From Haliscomenobacter sp965225875 (GTDB lineage: Bacteria; Bacteroidota; Bacteroidia; Chitinophagales; Saprospiraceae), in contig NZ_CBDDBS010000002.1 in assembly GCF_965225875.1 (NCBI RefSeq), positions 1,116,001 through 1,180,000 on the forward strand: DNA of 64,000 nt, read 5' to 3'. Below are positions 35,462-44,137 of this stretch, one piece after another (position 1 is the stretch's first letter; each line of letters starts with the position of its first letter). The position numbers were made by a program, and so were the translations under genes. The notes under the pieces were generated by a model. That model had not been told where the DNA came from. It saw only the letters and a list, made by a program, of their open reading frames with translations, and made no database searches.

Positions 35462-38347
35462 TTAAATGTTTTGACGCAAAATAGACTCTTGGGCTATCGT
35501 TAGTTGTAAACCATTCTCAATTTGGTTGCTTAGTAATTCGAACAGTCGCTCAATAGTAGATGGTTGCTCAGGGGTTTCGAGGGCTTTTTCAAATTCATCG
35601 ATTATCGAAAAAATATGCCCTAAACCTACCATTTGAAAATTTGGTTTGATCTTATGGGCCTGAGCCTTGAGTTGCTTCCAGTCCTGTTGCGCGAGAGCAG
35701 TTCTCATTTCTTCAAGCTGAGGAGGAGTTTGGCGATTAAAAATTCCAATCATTATTTGAAAATGCTCCAAATCCCCCAGGTAATAATCGTTGATTTCATC
35801 CTGATTCAATCCGAGATGAATACCAGATTCCGTTTTTTCTGCAAGCTGGCTATTGTTGGGTGTCCGATCTTGCATGGCTTGAATGATCACCCCTTCAATC
35901 TGGTCTGGTGTAAAAGGTTTGGTCAGGTGATAATTCATTCCTGTTTGTAGTGCTTTTTCTTTTTCATCCAGCAATGCCGAAGCGGTTAGGGCTACAATTG
36001 GGATCTTATGATTGGGGTTATGCAGCATATTGCGCAACCGAATCGTGGTTTCATAACCGTCCATCTCGGGCATTCGAATGTCCATTAAGATGAGATCAAA
36101 GCAATCTTTTTCTAGTATATCCAGCGCTTCTCGGCCATTATTGGCGATCTGAAACCGAAAACCTTTCCGTTGCAAAACCCCAGCGATGTATTGCTGATTC
36201 AAAGTGTTGTCTTCCACAATCAATAGCTGTATTTGCCCTCTTTTGGCATTAAAGTCAATGTTTGGTTCAGGCTGGTCATTTTTGGCCTTTAACCCAACTT
36301 TCTCGAAGGTGATATCAACCCAGAAAGTGGTGCCTTTATGCTCTTCTGATTCTACCGTTATGCTTCCTCCGTGAATTTCAACCAGTTGTTTGGCAATACT
36401 CAACCCCAGGCCGGTCCCCCCATACTTGTACTTGGTCGCTTTTCCAGCTTGATTGAATCGCTCAAAGATGTGAGGTACTTGATCCTTAGGTATACCAATG
36501 CCTGTATCCGACACCTTAATGTTGACCTGTAGTGTTCGTTCGTCTTTTTTCCGGCAAACTGCACTCAGGGTGATGCTGCCCTTGTCCGTAAATTTGTAGG
36601 CATTCCCTAGCAAATTCAGGAGAATTTGGTTTAAAATGGTTGGATCAGCATATAGATTTTCATTGAGCGCAGAATCTATGTAGTGGTCAAAATGCACTCC
36701 CTTTTCCGTAATTCTAAAGGCCATTGCCTGAGCATTCACATTGATCAACTCGGAGAGGTTGATTTCACGCAAGGCTAAATCCATCTTGCCTTGGGTGATT
36801 TTGGTGATGTCCAGAATATCACTTACCAAGGCCATCAAAATATCTGAGGTATGTTTGATGTTGTTTAGAAAGCCTCTCTGTTCATCATTCAACTCCGTAT
36901 CCATCATCAGGTAAGTCATCCCAACGATGGTGTTAATGGGATTGCGAATTTCATGGCTCATATTGGCCAAAAAGTCTTTTTCGGCATCTCTGGCCTTCTC
37001 TGCTTCTTGACGGGCTTCTTCCAACTCTCTTTGTAGCCGCTTAATGTCAGATAAATCATAGTGAATACCAATGGAGCCTATCACATTGCCCTTTTCATCG
37101 TAGAAGGGTGCACCACTGATCAACATCCATTTTCTTTCACCAGATTTTTGAATCAATTCAACTTCGTAAACGCCTGGTTCTCCCTTAATTCGATTGCTGT
37201 TCTGATTGTTCATCAAGCCATGGTATTCCACAGGAAGTAACATTTTCGTGGCATCCTGATTCAACAACTCCGCTTCCTTATAGCCAGTCATGGTGCAAAA
37301 ACGATCATAAGCACGAGTGATTATGCCATATTGGTTCACTTCCAACAAACCGAATTCCATGTTTTCCATGATTCCTCGGTACTTCTCTTCACTTCTCCTG
37401 ATTTTAAGCTCGCTGTATTTGCGATCTGTTACGTCTTCAAAGAACCAAAGGCGACCCAGGCTTTTTTCTTGTTGCTGAATTGGAATAAGATTGAGCGATA
37501 AAATCCGGCCATCATTTAGAGGCAATTCATGCTGAAGTACTTTGGTTGAAAACGAGTTGAGTTGAGTATAACCAGTCAATATTGGATTGGAGAGGTAACA
37601 GGCGTCAATGATTTCCATAAACTCCCTGGTCTGCTTGGAATGAACTTGTTTTTGAAATAGGGATGCCTCAAAAAAGTAATTAAATTTTCGGTTGACCAAA
37701 ACTACATTTTGATGCTCATCTTCAACCAGAATAGCGGCCTGCAAATTTTCCAATAGCGCAATAAAGCGGGTATTCAATAAAGATAGTTTTTGCTCTGCAG
37801 CAACACGATGAGTGATATTACGGGCGAGGCCGGTCAGTTCAACGATTTCGCCATTTTTGATAACCAGACTGACTCGCAAGCCTAACCAAATTTGCTGCCC
37901 ACTGGAACTAAGCACCGGAAATTCCTGATAAGTAGTATGAATTTTTCGCTCAAATTGCCGCTGGTGCAATCGATTGACTTTTGACTTAAACTCTTCGGTT
38001 ACTATTTCAAGATAGTGTGTGCCAATTAGTTGAGAGGGCTCCTTCTGAAGAATACGCAACACCACCGGATTGACTTGGGTGAAAATGCCCGCAGGAGTCA
38101 TCCAGAACATTAAGTCTTCGGCGCTTTCTATCAAACTACGGTAACGCTCCTGTTCTACCCTTAGCTCACTGGATTGGTACTCGACTTGTTTTTCCAGGTC
38201 TGCATTCAACTGCCGAAGTTTTTCATTGCTAAAATAGAGTTGAAGCGCTTTCTCTTCCAAAAGTCGTTCCGCCTCTTTCCGGGAAAGCCGCTCCCTTTCC
38301 AACTTCTTTCGCAACATCTTTACCTCATCCATCCTTCTGCTGTGCAT
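35462..38347 (-). CDS. Hybrid sensor histidine kinase (coiled coil, three PAS, HisKA-HATPase, REC, HPt)
   Basis: 961 residues without membrane helices. Residues 1-65 form a charged coiled coil, followed by PAS domains near 68-185, 190-310 and 322-440 (the last with the PAC-like GNVIGSIGIHYDLSD). H465 in ANMSHEIRNP is the HisKA phosphosite; NAYKF, DTGIGIP and GGTGLGLSIAKQLV are the ATPase boxes. A receiver has D756 in LILMDIRMPEMDG, and an HPt domain has H898 in QAHKIKPN. The start codon directly follows the H-NOX stop (TAA-ATG), so gas sensing by the H-NOX protein probably controls this cytoplasmic phosphorelay, which ends on the LytTR regulator 7 nt downstream. Confidence 0.95.
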   Translation of the reverse strand: MHSRRMDEVKMLRKKLERERLSRKEAERLLEEKALQLYFSNEKLRQLNADLEKQVEYQSSELRVEQERYRSLIESAEDLMFWMTPAGIFTQVNPVVLRILQKEPSQLIGTHYLEIVTEEFKSKVNRLHQRQFERKIHTTYQEFPVLSSSGQQIWLGLRVSLVIKNGEIVELTGLARNITHRVAAEQKLSLLNTRFIALLENLQAAILVEDEHQNVVLVNRKFNYFFEASLFQKQVHSKQTREFMEIIDACYLSNPILTGYTQLNSFSTKVLQHELPLNDGRILSLNLIPIQQQEKSLGRLWFFEDVTDRKYSELKIRRSEEKYRGIMENMEFGLLEVNQYGIITRAYDRFCTMTGYKEAELLNQDATKMLLPVEYHGLMNNQNSNRIKGEPGVYEVELIQKSGERKWMLISGAPFYDEKGNVIGSIGIHYDLSDIKRLQRELEEARQEAEKARDAEKDFLANMSHEIRNPINTIVGMTYLMMDTELNDEQRGFLNNIKHTSDILMALVSDILDITKITQGKMDLALREINLSELINVNAQAMAFRITEKGVHFDHYIDSALNENLYADPTILNQILLNLLGNAYKFTDKGSITLSAVCRKKDERTLQVNIKVSDTGIGIPKDQVPHIFERFNQAGKATKYKYGGTGLGLSIAKQLVEIHGGSITVESEEHKGTTFWVDITFEKVGLKAKNDQPEPNIDFNAKRGQIQLLIVEDNTLNQQYIAGVLQRKGFRFQIANNGREALDILEKDCFDLILMDIRMPEMDGYETTIRLRNMLHNPNHKIPIVALTASALLDEKEKALQTGMNYHLTKPFTPDQIEGVIIQAMQDRTPNNSQLAEKTESGIHLGLNQDEINDYYLGDLEHFQIMIGIFNRQTPPQLEEMRTALAQQDWKQLKAQAHKIKPNFQMVGLGHIFSIIDEFEKALETPEQPSTIERLFELLSNQIENGLQLTIAQESILRQNI

Positions 38348-38893
38348 TTACGATTTTCGGATCAACGTAAACTGTACAGTTGTTCCATCTGCTTGCAATG
38401 GCACTACTTGAATTGCTACATCTTCATTAAAATGATCCAAACATCCTTGAATCAATCCCAAAGCCAAATCACTCATGCGGCGACTGGAACTATACTCCAA
38501 AATCATTTTCACCTCATCGTGGTGATGAGTAATGAAACGAGGTAACTCAGCGTCAGGATATAGCTTGTGCACTTCTGCATGGATTACATCGTCAATTGAC
38601 GCTAGAAATGAAAATGCATTGTTGAGAACTTCAGATGAAAAAAGAGGGTAAGATTCAAACAGCTTACTAAAAAGATACCTGCCATAATGTTGGTACAGGG
38701 CTGATGGCGGAAGTTGAGTGAGTTCAGAAAGTGCCCCCACCAGTTTTTGCATGTCTTCTGATGGATAGGTGCCTGCAGAGGTAAATACCCCTTGAGTTGA
38801 CGTATTCGCATGGTCTATTACAGATTCAAGAAGGAGTTCGCCAAACTCTTTTTCAACCATTTCTAATAAATGAACAAAAACAATCCCTTTCAT
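38348..38893 (-). CDS. H-NOX (heme NO/O2-binding) gas sensor
   Basis: 181 residues, the normal single-domain length. MKGIVFVHLLEMVEK is the family N-terminus. H105 in IDDVIHAEVHKLYP is the expected proximal heme ligand, P118 in AELPRF the heme-distorting proline, and Y134-S136-R138 in EYSSSRR the heme-propionate YxSxR motif. Stand-alone H-NOX proteins bind NO and inhibit or activate an adjacent kinase or cyclase; here the partner is the hybrid kinase encoded immediately downstream. Confidence 0.95.
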   Translation of the reverse strand: MKGIVFVHLLEMVEKEFGELLLESVIDHANTSTQGVFTSAGTYPSEDMQKLVGALSELTQLPPSALYQHYGRYLFSKLFESYPLFSSEVLNNAFSFLASIDDVIHAEVHKLYPDAELPRFITHHHDEVKMILEYSSSRRMSDLALGLIQGCLDHFNEDVAIQVVPLQADGTTVQFTLIRKS

Positions 38894-39172
38894 ACTAGTA
38901 AGGTATATTCAGTCAAAAAAAAATGAAAGACACAATTAGTGATTATGACGAAACGGCGACTAAACTTACAAAATCTTTTACAATAATAATCAAGAGAATG
39001 AATAAGTTCAAAAAATAATATTCAATTTGTTTTTTAGCATGCAGCTTATTTTTTTGTGTTTTCCGGGTCAAAAAATGCCTGAAAGAACGTATCTTTCCAC
39101 TCATTATTAGCCAATTTATTAGCAGGTACACAAAAAAATGCTAAGCTTCTGACCAACAAATAAAAAACAAAA
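38894..39172. other. Divergent promoter region between the H-NOX operon and dnaE
   Basis: A 279-bp AT-rich gap with no ORF of note. A TATCTTTC at 39090-39097 resembles a -7 element for dnaE, but no clear -33 partner is visible. No hairpin was found. Confidence 0.4.
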
Positions 39173-42100
39173 ATGCCCGATTTTCTCCACCTCCATTGTC
39201 ATACCCAGTTCTCGCTTTTGGACGGTGCTTCCTCCATTACCCAGATGATGGACAAAGCCGTAAAGGACGAACAAAGGGCCGTTGCGCTGACCGACCACGG
39301 CAACATGTTCGGGGCATTTAAATTTGTAGCGGAGGCTAAAAAACGCAACCTCAAACCCATCATCGGTTGTGAGTTTTACCTGGTCAAAGACCGGCACCAA
39401 AAAGCCTTTTCCCGGGCTAAAGGGGAATCCGACGAACGCTACCACCAGTTGCTCCTGGCCAAAAATGCCAAGGGCTATGAAAACTTGTCCAAACTTTGTT
39501 CCCTGGGCTTCATCGAAGGTTTGTACGGCAAATACCCCCGCATCGACAAGGAGTTATTGGTACAATACCACGAGGGTCTAATCGCCAGCAGTTGTTGCAT
39601 TGGAGCGGAAGTTCCGCAGTTGATCATGCACGGCAAGCTGGAAGAAGCCGAAAAACAATTGCGTTGGTGGATCGACCTGTTCGGCGAGGACTACTACATC
39701 GAAATCCAGCGCCACCGCGGTCTGGAAAACATCGATGGCATGGGCATCAGCCAGGAAGACATCAACCAAACCCTGCTGGGCTTCGCCAAAAAATACAACC
39801 TGAAAGTCATCGCCACCAACGACTCCCATTACGTGAACGAGGAGGATTGGTTGCCCCACGATATCCTGCTTTGTGTCAACACAGGTACGTATCTGGAGGA
39901 AGAAGGGCGCTTCAAATTCCCCAGTTCCGACTTCTTTTTTAAGACCAAAGCGGAAATGGGCCAGCTTTTTGCCGATGTGCCCCAAGCGCTGGACAACACC
40001 ATCGAAATCGCCGACAAGGTGGATTTTCTGGACCTGGCACGCGAGGTATTGCTACCCGCCTTCCCCCTACCCCCTGGTTTTGATACTCAGGATGCCTACC
40101 TGCGCCACCTGACCTATGAGGGCGCACGGCGACGCTATCGGGACATCACCCCAGAAATAAAGGAACGTTTGGATTTTGAGTTGCAGGTTATCCAAAATTC
40201 TGGTTACCCCGGCTACTTCCTCATCGTTCAAGACTTTACGACCACCGCTCGCCAAATGGGTGTATCGGTAGGCCCGGGTCGGGGCTCCGCTGCGGGTTCG
40301 GCGGTCGCCTATTGCATCGGGATCACCAACGTGGACCCCATCAAGTACGACTTGCTTTTTGAGCGTTTTTTGAATCCAGAACGGGTGTCCATGCCCGATA
40401 TTGATATTGACTTTGACGACCACGGTCGGCAACAGGTCATCGACTACGTGATTGACAAATACGGGCGCAATCAGGTGGCTCAAATTGTAACTTACGGCAC
40501 CATGGCGGCCAAGTCTTCGCTGCGCGATGTAGGTCGGGTAATGAACATTCCCCTTTCGGAAGTGGACAGAGTGGCCAAAACCTTTCCCGTCCACCTTAAA
40601 GCTACCCTGGGTAAAATTTTGGGCAAAGAAGGCATCGACCCCAAACTCAAATCCGAACTCAACTCCGAAGACGTAGAAAAAGCCAACCAATTCCGCCAGT
40701 TGGCCGAAGGCCAGGATCAGATCGGACAAATGATCCAAACCGCCCGCAAACTGGAGGGCTCCGTGCGCAACACGGGTATCCACGCCTGCGGGGTGGTGAT
40801 CACTCCTGACGACATCACCAAATACGTGCCCGTAAAAGTGGACAAGGATTCCGACATGTACATCACCCAGTTTGACAACTCGGTGGCCGAATCGGCGGGC
40901 TTGCTCAAGATGGACTTTTTGGGCCTCAAAACCCTGAGCATCATCAAGGATGCCGTGGCGATGATTGAAAAAAACCACGGCGTCAAACTGGACGTAGACG
41001 AGGTGCCCCTAGAGGACGAAGAAACCTACAAGTTGTTCCAACGCGGTGAAACGGTCGGTATCTTCCAGTATGAAAGTACGGGGATGCAAAAGTACATGAA
41101 GGAATTGGTGCCCACCACCTTCGAGGACTTGATTGCGATGAATGCCCTCTACCGCCCGGGCCCGCTGGAATACATCCCCAACTTCATTGCGCGTAAACAC
41201 GGTCGGGAACCCATCACCTACGATGTGCCCGACTGCGAAGAATACCTGAAAGATACCTACGGCATCACCGTGTACCAGGAGCAAGTAATGTTGCTGTCGC
41301 AAAAACTGGCGGGTTTCACCAAAGGTCAGGCGGATAAGTTGCGGAAAGCAATGGGTAAAAAACTCAAAGCTGACCTGGATGCCATGTACCCTAAATTCCT
41401 TGAAGGTGGGGAAAAACGTGGTCATCCGAAAGACAGACTGGAAAAAATCTGGAAAGACTGGGAAGCATTCGCCTCCTACGCTTTTAATAAGTCGCACTCG
41501 ACTTGTTATGCCTTTGTCGCTTTTCAAACGGCCTACCTCAAGGCGCATTACCCGGCTGAATTTATGGCCTCGGTTTTGACCCACAACAAAAACGACATCG
41601 GCAAAATCACCTTCTTCCTGGAGGAATGCCGCCGGGGAGGAATCCCCGTATTGGGTCCCGACATCAATGAATCCGAAATGGACTTCTCGGTCAACAAGGC
41701 TGGGGCGATTCGTTTTGGCATGTCGGCCCTCAAAGGTGTGGGTGAAGGCCCCGTAGATGAAATTGTGGAGGAGCGCAAAAACGGGCCGTTCAAAAGTCTA
41801 TTTGAAATGCTGCGGCGCCTGCCCATGAAGGCCGTCAACAAAAAAGCCCTGGAAAGTTTGGCCCTGGGTGGCGCTTTTGATTGTTTTGAAGGTACCCACC
41901 GGGCACAATACTTCGCGCCTTCGGACAAATACGAGACCTTGCTCGAACACGCCATCAAGTTTGCCAGTGCGGTACGGGCCACCCACTCTCAATCGGCCAA
42001 TTCTCTCTTTGGCGACATGAGCGATTCCGTGATGTTGCCCGAGCCACCTCTGCCACAAGTGGAGCAATGGTCGCTCTTGGAAAAATTGAATCGGGAAAAA

Positions 42101-42709
42101 GAGGTAACGGGCATCTTCATCTCCGGCCACCCGCTGGACGATTACCGCGTGGAGATCGAACACTTCATGACCTGTACCATCGATCAGCTCCCAAACCAGC
42201 AGAATAAACCTACCGTTCAAGTGGGAGGTATGGTGACCAAGACCATCCACCGGGTCAGCAAAAATGGCAATGGTTGGGGTATCTTCGAAATCAGCGACTA
42301 CACAGGTTCCTACGAAATCAAACTCTTCGGCGAGGATTACCAAAAACATCGCCACCTGCTCACCGATGGCATCGCCATCTTCGTGAAAGGCCGCTTCCAA
42401 AAGGGTTGGAAAGACGACGGCGAAATGGACTTTAAAGTACTGGAAGTCCGCCTGCTGGAAGGCATCGCCTTGAGTATGACGGAATCGATCACCCTCAAGC
42501 TCCCCCTGGAACGGATCACCGAAACGATCATCGCTGAACTGGATGGTTTGTGCCGTACCCACACCGGGCCGCATAAGTTCAAGGTGGAAATCCTGGATCC
42601 CGCGGCGAAGATGCGGGTAAATATGGTGTCGCTGGACCGGAAAGTGAATGCGGATAACGATTTTATCCGGGAGTTGGGGCGATTGGGGCTGGAGTATGTG
42701 TTGAATTGA
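39173..42709 (+). CDS. dnaE: DNA polymerase III alpha subunit
   Basis: 1178 residues. The N-terminal PHP domain starts FLHLHCHTQFSLLDGASS, with TDHGNMFGAF and ATNDSHYV. The polymerase core has GPGRGSAAGSAVAYC and the catalytic aspartates in MPDIDIDFDD, then RNTGIHACGVV and YRPGPLEYIPNF. The late part has KSHSTCYAFVAFQTAYLKAHYP, a helix-hairpin-helix region (MSALKGVGEGPVDEIV) and a C-terminal OB domain (VQVGGMVTKTIHRVSKNG). Length fits the DnaE1 class. It is the main replicative polymerase and is transcribed alone here. The sequence looks intact. Confidence 0.98.
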   Translation: MPDFLHLHCHTQFSLLDGASSITQMMDKAVKDEQRAVALTDHGNMFGAFKFVAEAKKRNLKPIIGCEFYLVKDRHQKAFSRAKGESDERYHQLLLAKNAKGYENLSKLCSLGFIEGLYGKYPRIDKELLVQYHEGLIASSCCIGAEVPQLIMHGKLEEAEKQLRWWIDLFGEDYYIEIQRHRGLENIDGMGISQEDINQTLLGFAKKYNLKVIATNDSHYVNEEDWLPHDILLCVNTGTYLEEEGRFKFPSSDFFFKTKAEMGQLFADVPQALDNTIEIADKVDFLDLAREVLLPAFPLPPGFDTQDAYLRHLTYEGARRRYRDITPEIKERLDFELQVIQNSGYPGYFLIVQDFTTTARQMGVSVGPGRGSAAGSAVAYCIGITNVDPIKYDLLFERFLNPERVSMPDIDIDFDDHGRQQVIDYVIDKYGRNQVAQIVTYGTMAAKSSLRDVGRVMNIPLSEVDRVAKTFPVHLKATLGKILGKEGIDPKLKSELNSEDVEKANQFRQLAEGQDQIGQMIQTARKLEGSVRNTGIHACGVVITPDDITKYVPVKVDKDSDMYITQFDNSVAESAGLLKMDFLGLKTLSIIKDAVAMIEKNHGVKLDVDEVPLEDEETYKLFQRGETVGIFQYESTGMQKYMKELVPTTFEDLIAMNALYRPGPLEYIPNFIARKHGREPITYDVPDCEEYLKDTYGITVYQEQVMLLSQKLAGFTKGQADKLRKAMGKKLKADLDAMYPKFLEGGEKRGHPKDRLEKIWKDWEAFASYAFNKSHSTCYAFVAFQTAYLKAHYPAEFMASVLTHNKNDIGKITFFLEECRRGGIPVLGPDINESEMDFSVNKAGAIRFGMSALKGVGEGPVDEIVEERKNGPFKSLFEMLRRLPMKAVNKKALESLALGGAFDCFEGTHRAQYFAPSDKYETLLEHAIKFASAVRATHSQSANSLFGDMSDSVMLPEPPLPQVEQWSLLEKLNREKEVTGIFISGHPLDDYRVEIEHFMTCTIDQLPNQQNKPTVQVGGMVTKTIHRVSKNGNGWGIFEISDYTGSYEIKLFGEDYQKHRHLLTDGIAIFVKGRFQKGWKDDGEMDFKVLEVRLLEGIALSMTESITLKLPLERITETIIAELDGLCRTHTGPHKFKVEILDPAAKMRVNMVSLDRKVNADNDFIRELGRLGLEYVLN

Positions 42710-42744
42710 GGGAGTTATGAGCTTCGAAGGCCTTCCGGCATTTT

Positions 42745-42809
42745 CCCACGACTAAAGTCATGGGGTGGGGCGGTATGGTTGCCTCCCACGGATGAATCCG
42801 TGGGTTGGC
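42745..42809. repeat. 65-bp double-palindrome repeat, copy A
   Basis: Two imperfect palindromes in tandem: CCCACGACTAAAGTCATGGG and CCCACGGATGAATCCGTGGG, joined by a GC-rich spacer. It matches copy B at 47254-47318 (opposite orientation) at 58 of 65 positions. It sits between the dnaE and rpn-like stops and touches the latter. The structure resembles REP/BIME elements. Confidence 0.85.
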
Positions 42810-43798
42810 TAATTATCAGCGATGTTTTCTTCCTCTGACTTGCTGATTACGGTTTCGACGTAAGCTAAGTCTTTGCTTAAAATCAAAGCTATTTCCTCGA
42901 GAGTTTTTTGGTCAATTTGATAGAGGTAGAGAATGGCCTTGTTGACACGTTGACGGGACTCCTCTTCAAGTTGTCGCATTTCTTCCTCAATCCGCTGACG
43001 TTCTTCTTCAATGCCGATCTTTATTCCTTCTGCTAAAATCATGTCATACGTACTCATGGCGGTTTTGTTTAGCGTTTTTGGTAGTTTTTGAATGAACCTG
43101 TGGATTTTTTCTTTTGCAAGTTGCGAATTTTTGTAAAAATAGGCAAGCACCAACACAATGAAATCCTGCTGGCTATTGGGTTCGGTTAAGTTGATAAAAA
43201 TGAGTTCTGCGTTTTGCATGATGAAGTCGGGATCGTGGATGTGTTTGAGCATCAGGAAAGTGTTGATCAACAAACCTGTTCCCAATTCCAAAATTTGTTC
43301 ATCACTCATATCCGTGACGTGGGTAAAGATGTAGTCAAAACGAGGTAAAAATGGCAAGATGCTTGCTGGCAGTTTATTCCCAAAATAACTGTCAAAATCC
43401 CGCTTTTTCCACCCTTGTTTGCCGTGATAAACCAGGATCGGGATAATGGGATTCAGTTTTTTGTTGTTTTGGTGCAGTTGCTCCGTCCAGGCATCCAGCA
43501 TGTAACGCAATAACTGTAAATGCGGACGAGGTTCGGGTTTGCTTTTGTGTTCAAAAATAAAAGACAGCACCACAGATTGCTTGCCAATTTTTAATGGACT
43601 TTGGTAGACTACATCTGAAAAATACTCCTGTAACGCTGGCGAAACAAAAGATCCATTGACCCGCTCCAGTTTACTGAGGTCCAAGTCTTGTTGTAGGGTA
43701 GCTGGCAGCATGTTCTGCAAGTAATCCAGGGCAATGTCCAGCCTACCGAAAGTGGCCTTAAAAAATTCATCGTGGGGCTTGGAGGGTTTGGTGGGCAT
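42809..43798 (-). CDS. Rpn-family recombination-promoting nuclease / PD-(D/E)XK transposase-like protein
   Basis: 329 residues from ATG 43798 (MPTKPSKPHDEFFKATFG); the frame extends to 43816. The DEFFKATFGRLDIALDYLQ opening and the nuclease motif around IFEHKSKPEPRPHLQLLRYM (E-x-K) place it in the Rpn/'transposase_31' PD-(D/E)XK group. A C-terminal Glu/Arg-rich coiled coil (EEERQRIEEEMRQLEEES) and a short helix end it. Rpn proteins in E. coli promote RecA-independent recombination and act as DNA nucleases. The gene is flanked by the 65-bp repeat on its 3' side. No transposon ends were identified. Confidence 0.85.
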   Translation of the reverse strand: MPTKPSKPHDEFFKATFGRLDIALDYLQNMLPATLQQDLDLSKLERVNGSFVSPALQEYFSDVVYQSPLKIGKQSVVLSFIFEHKSKPEPRPHLQLLRYMLDAWTEQLHQNNKKLNPIIPILVYHGKQGWKKRDFDSYFGNKLPASILPFLPRFDYIFTHVTDMSDEQILELGTGLLINTFLMLKHIHDPDFIMQNAELIFINLTEPNSQQDFIVLVLAYFYKNSQLAKEKIHRFIQKLPKTLNKTAMSTYDMILAEGIKIGIEEERQRIEEEMRQLEEESRQRVNKAILYLYQIDQKTLEEIALILSKDLAYVETVISKSEEENIADN

Positions 43799-44137
43799 AC
43801 GGCGTGATTTGAACACAAGGTAGGAGGCAGCGACGGGGAGGGCAAGTCACTTTTGGTGGGTTTTGACCAGGGCAAATTGGGGGGATTGAGTCGTTTCCGG
43901 TAGTGGGCAGCCACGCAGGGCTGCCCCAACCCACCCACACACTATTTTTCCCCCCAACCGGGGGATTTCCATTCCACCATTCCATCGTAATTTTGTCTTA
44001 TCCACCAACCAACTGGTTTGCTGGTAAAGACATTTTTTCACCCGACGATAGAGCAGTTTCTCATGATCCCCTGCCCATTTGGTAGGGGTTTCATTTTTAT
44101 AGTCTATGTTGTAACTTGCTAGCATATTGTCTACCGG
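43799..44137. other. Divergent intergenic region with a GC-rich hairpin
   Basis: A 339-bp gap between the rpn-like gene and the propeller kinase. It contains a perfect 8-bp stem, GGGCAGCC (43905-43912) with GGCTGCCC (43919-43926), then a CCCACCCACACAC tract similar in composition to the GTGTGGGTG tract near 47210. No coding region was convincing. Confidence 0.5.

Noticed and set aside
40067..40978. 303-codon minus-strand ORF within dnaE
   Set aside because: Exact antisense of the conserved DnaE core; histidine/valine-rich shadow translation with no domain.
41798..42574. 258-codon minus-strand ORF within dnaE
   Set aside because: Antisense shadow of the DnaE C-terminus without its own signals.
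42809..43798. Rpn-like gene considered as a complete insertion sequence
   Set aside because: No terminal inverted repeats or target duplications bracket the gene itself; the nearby 65-bp palindromes are REP-like and lie 4.5 kb apart.
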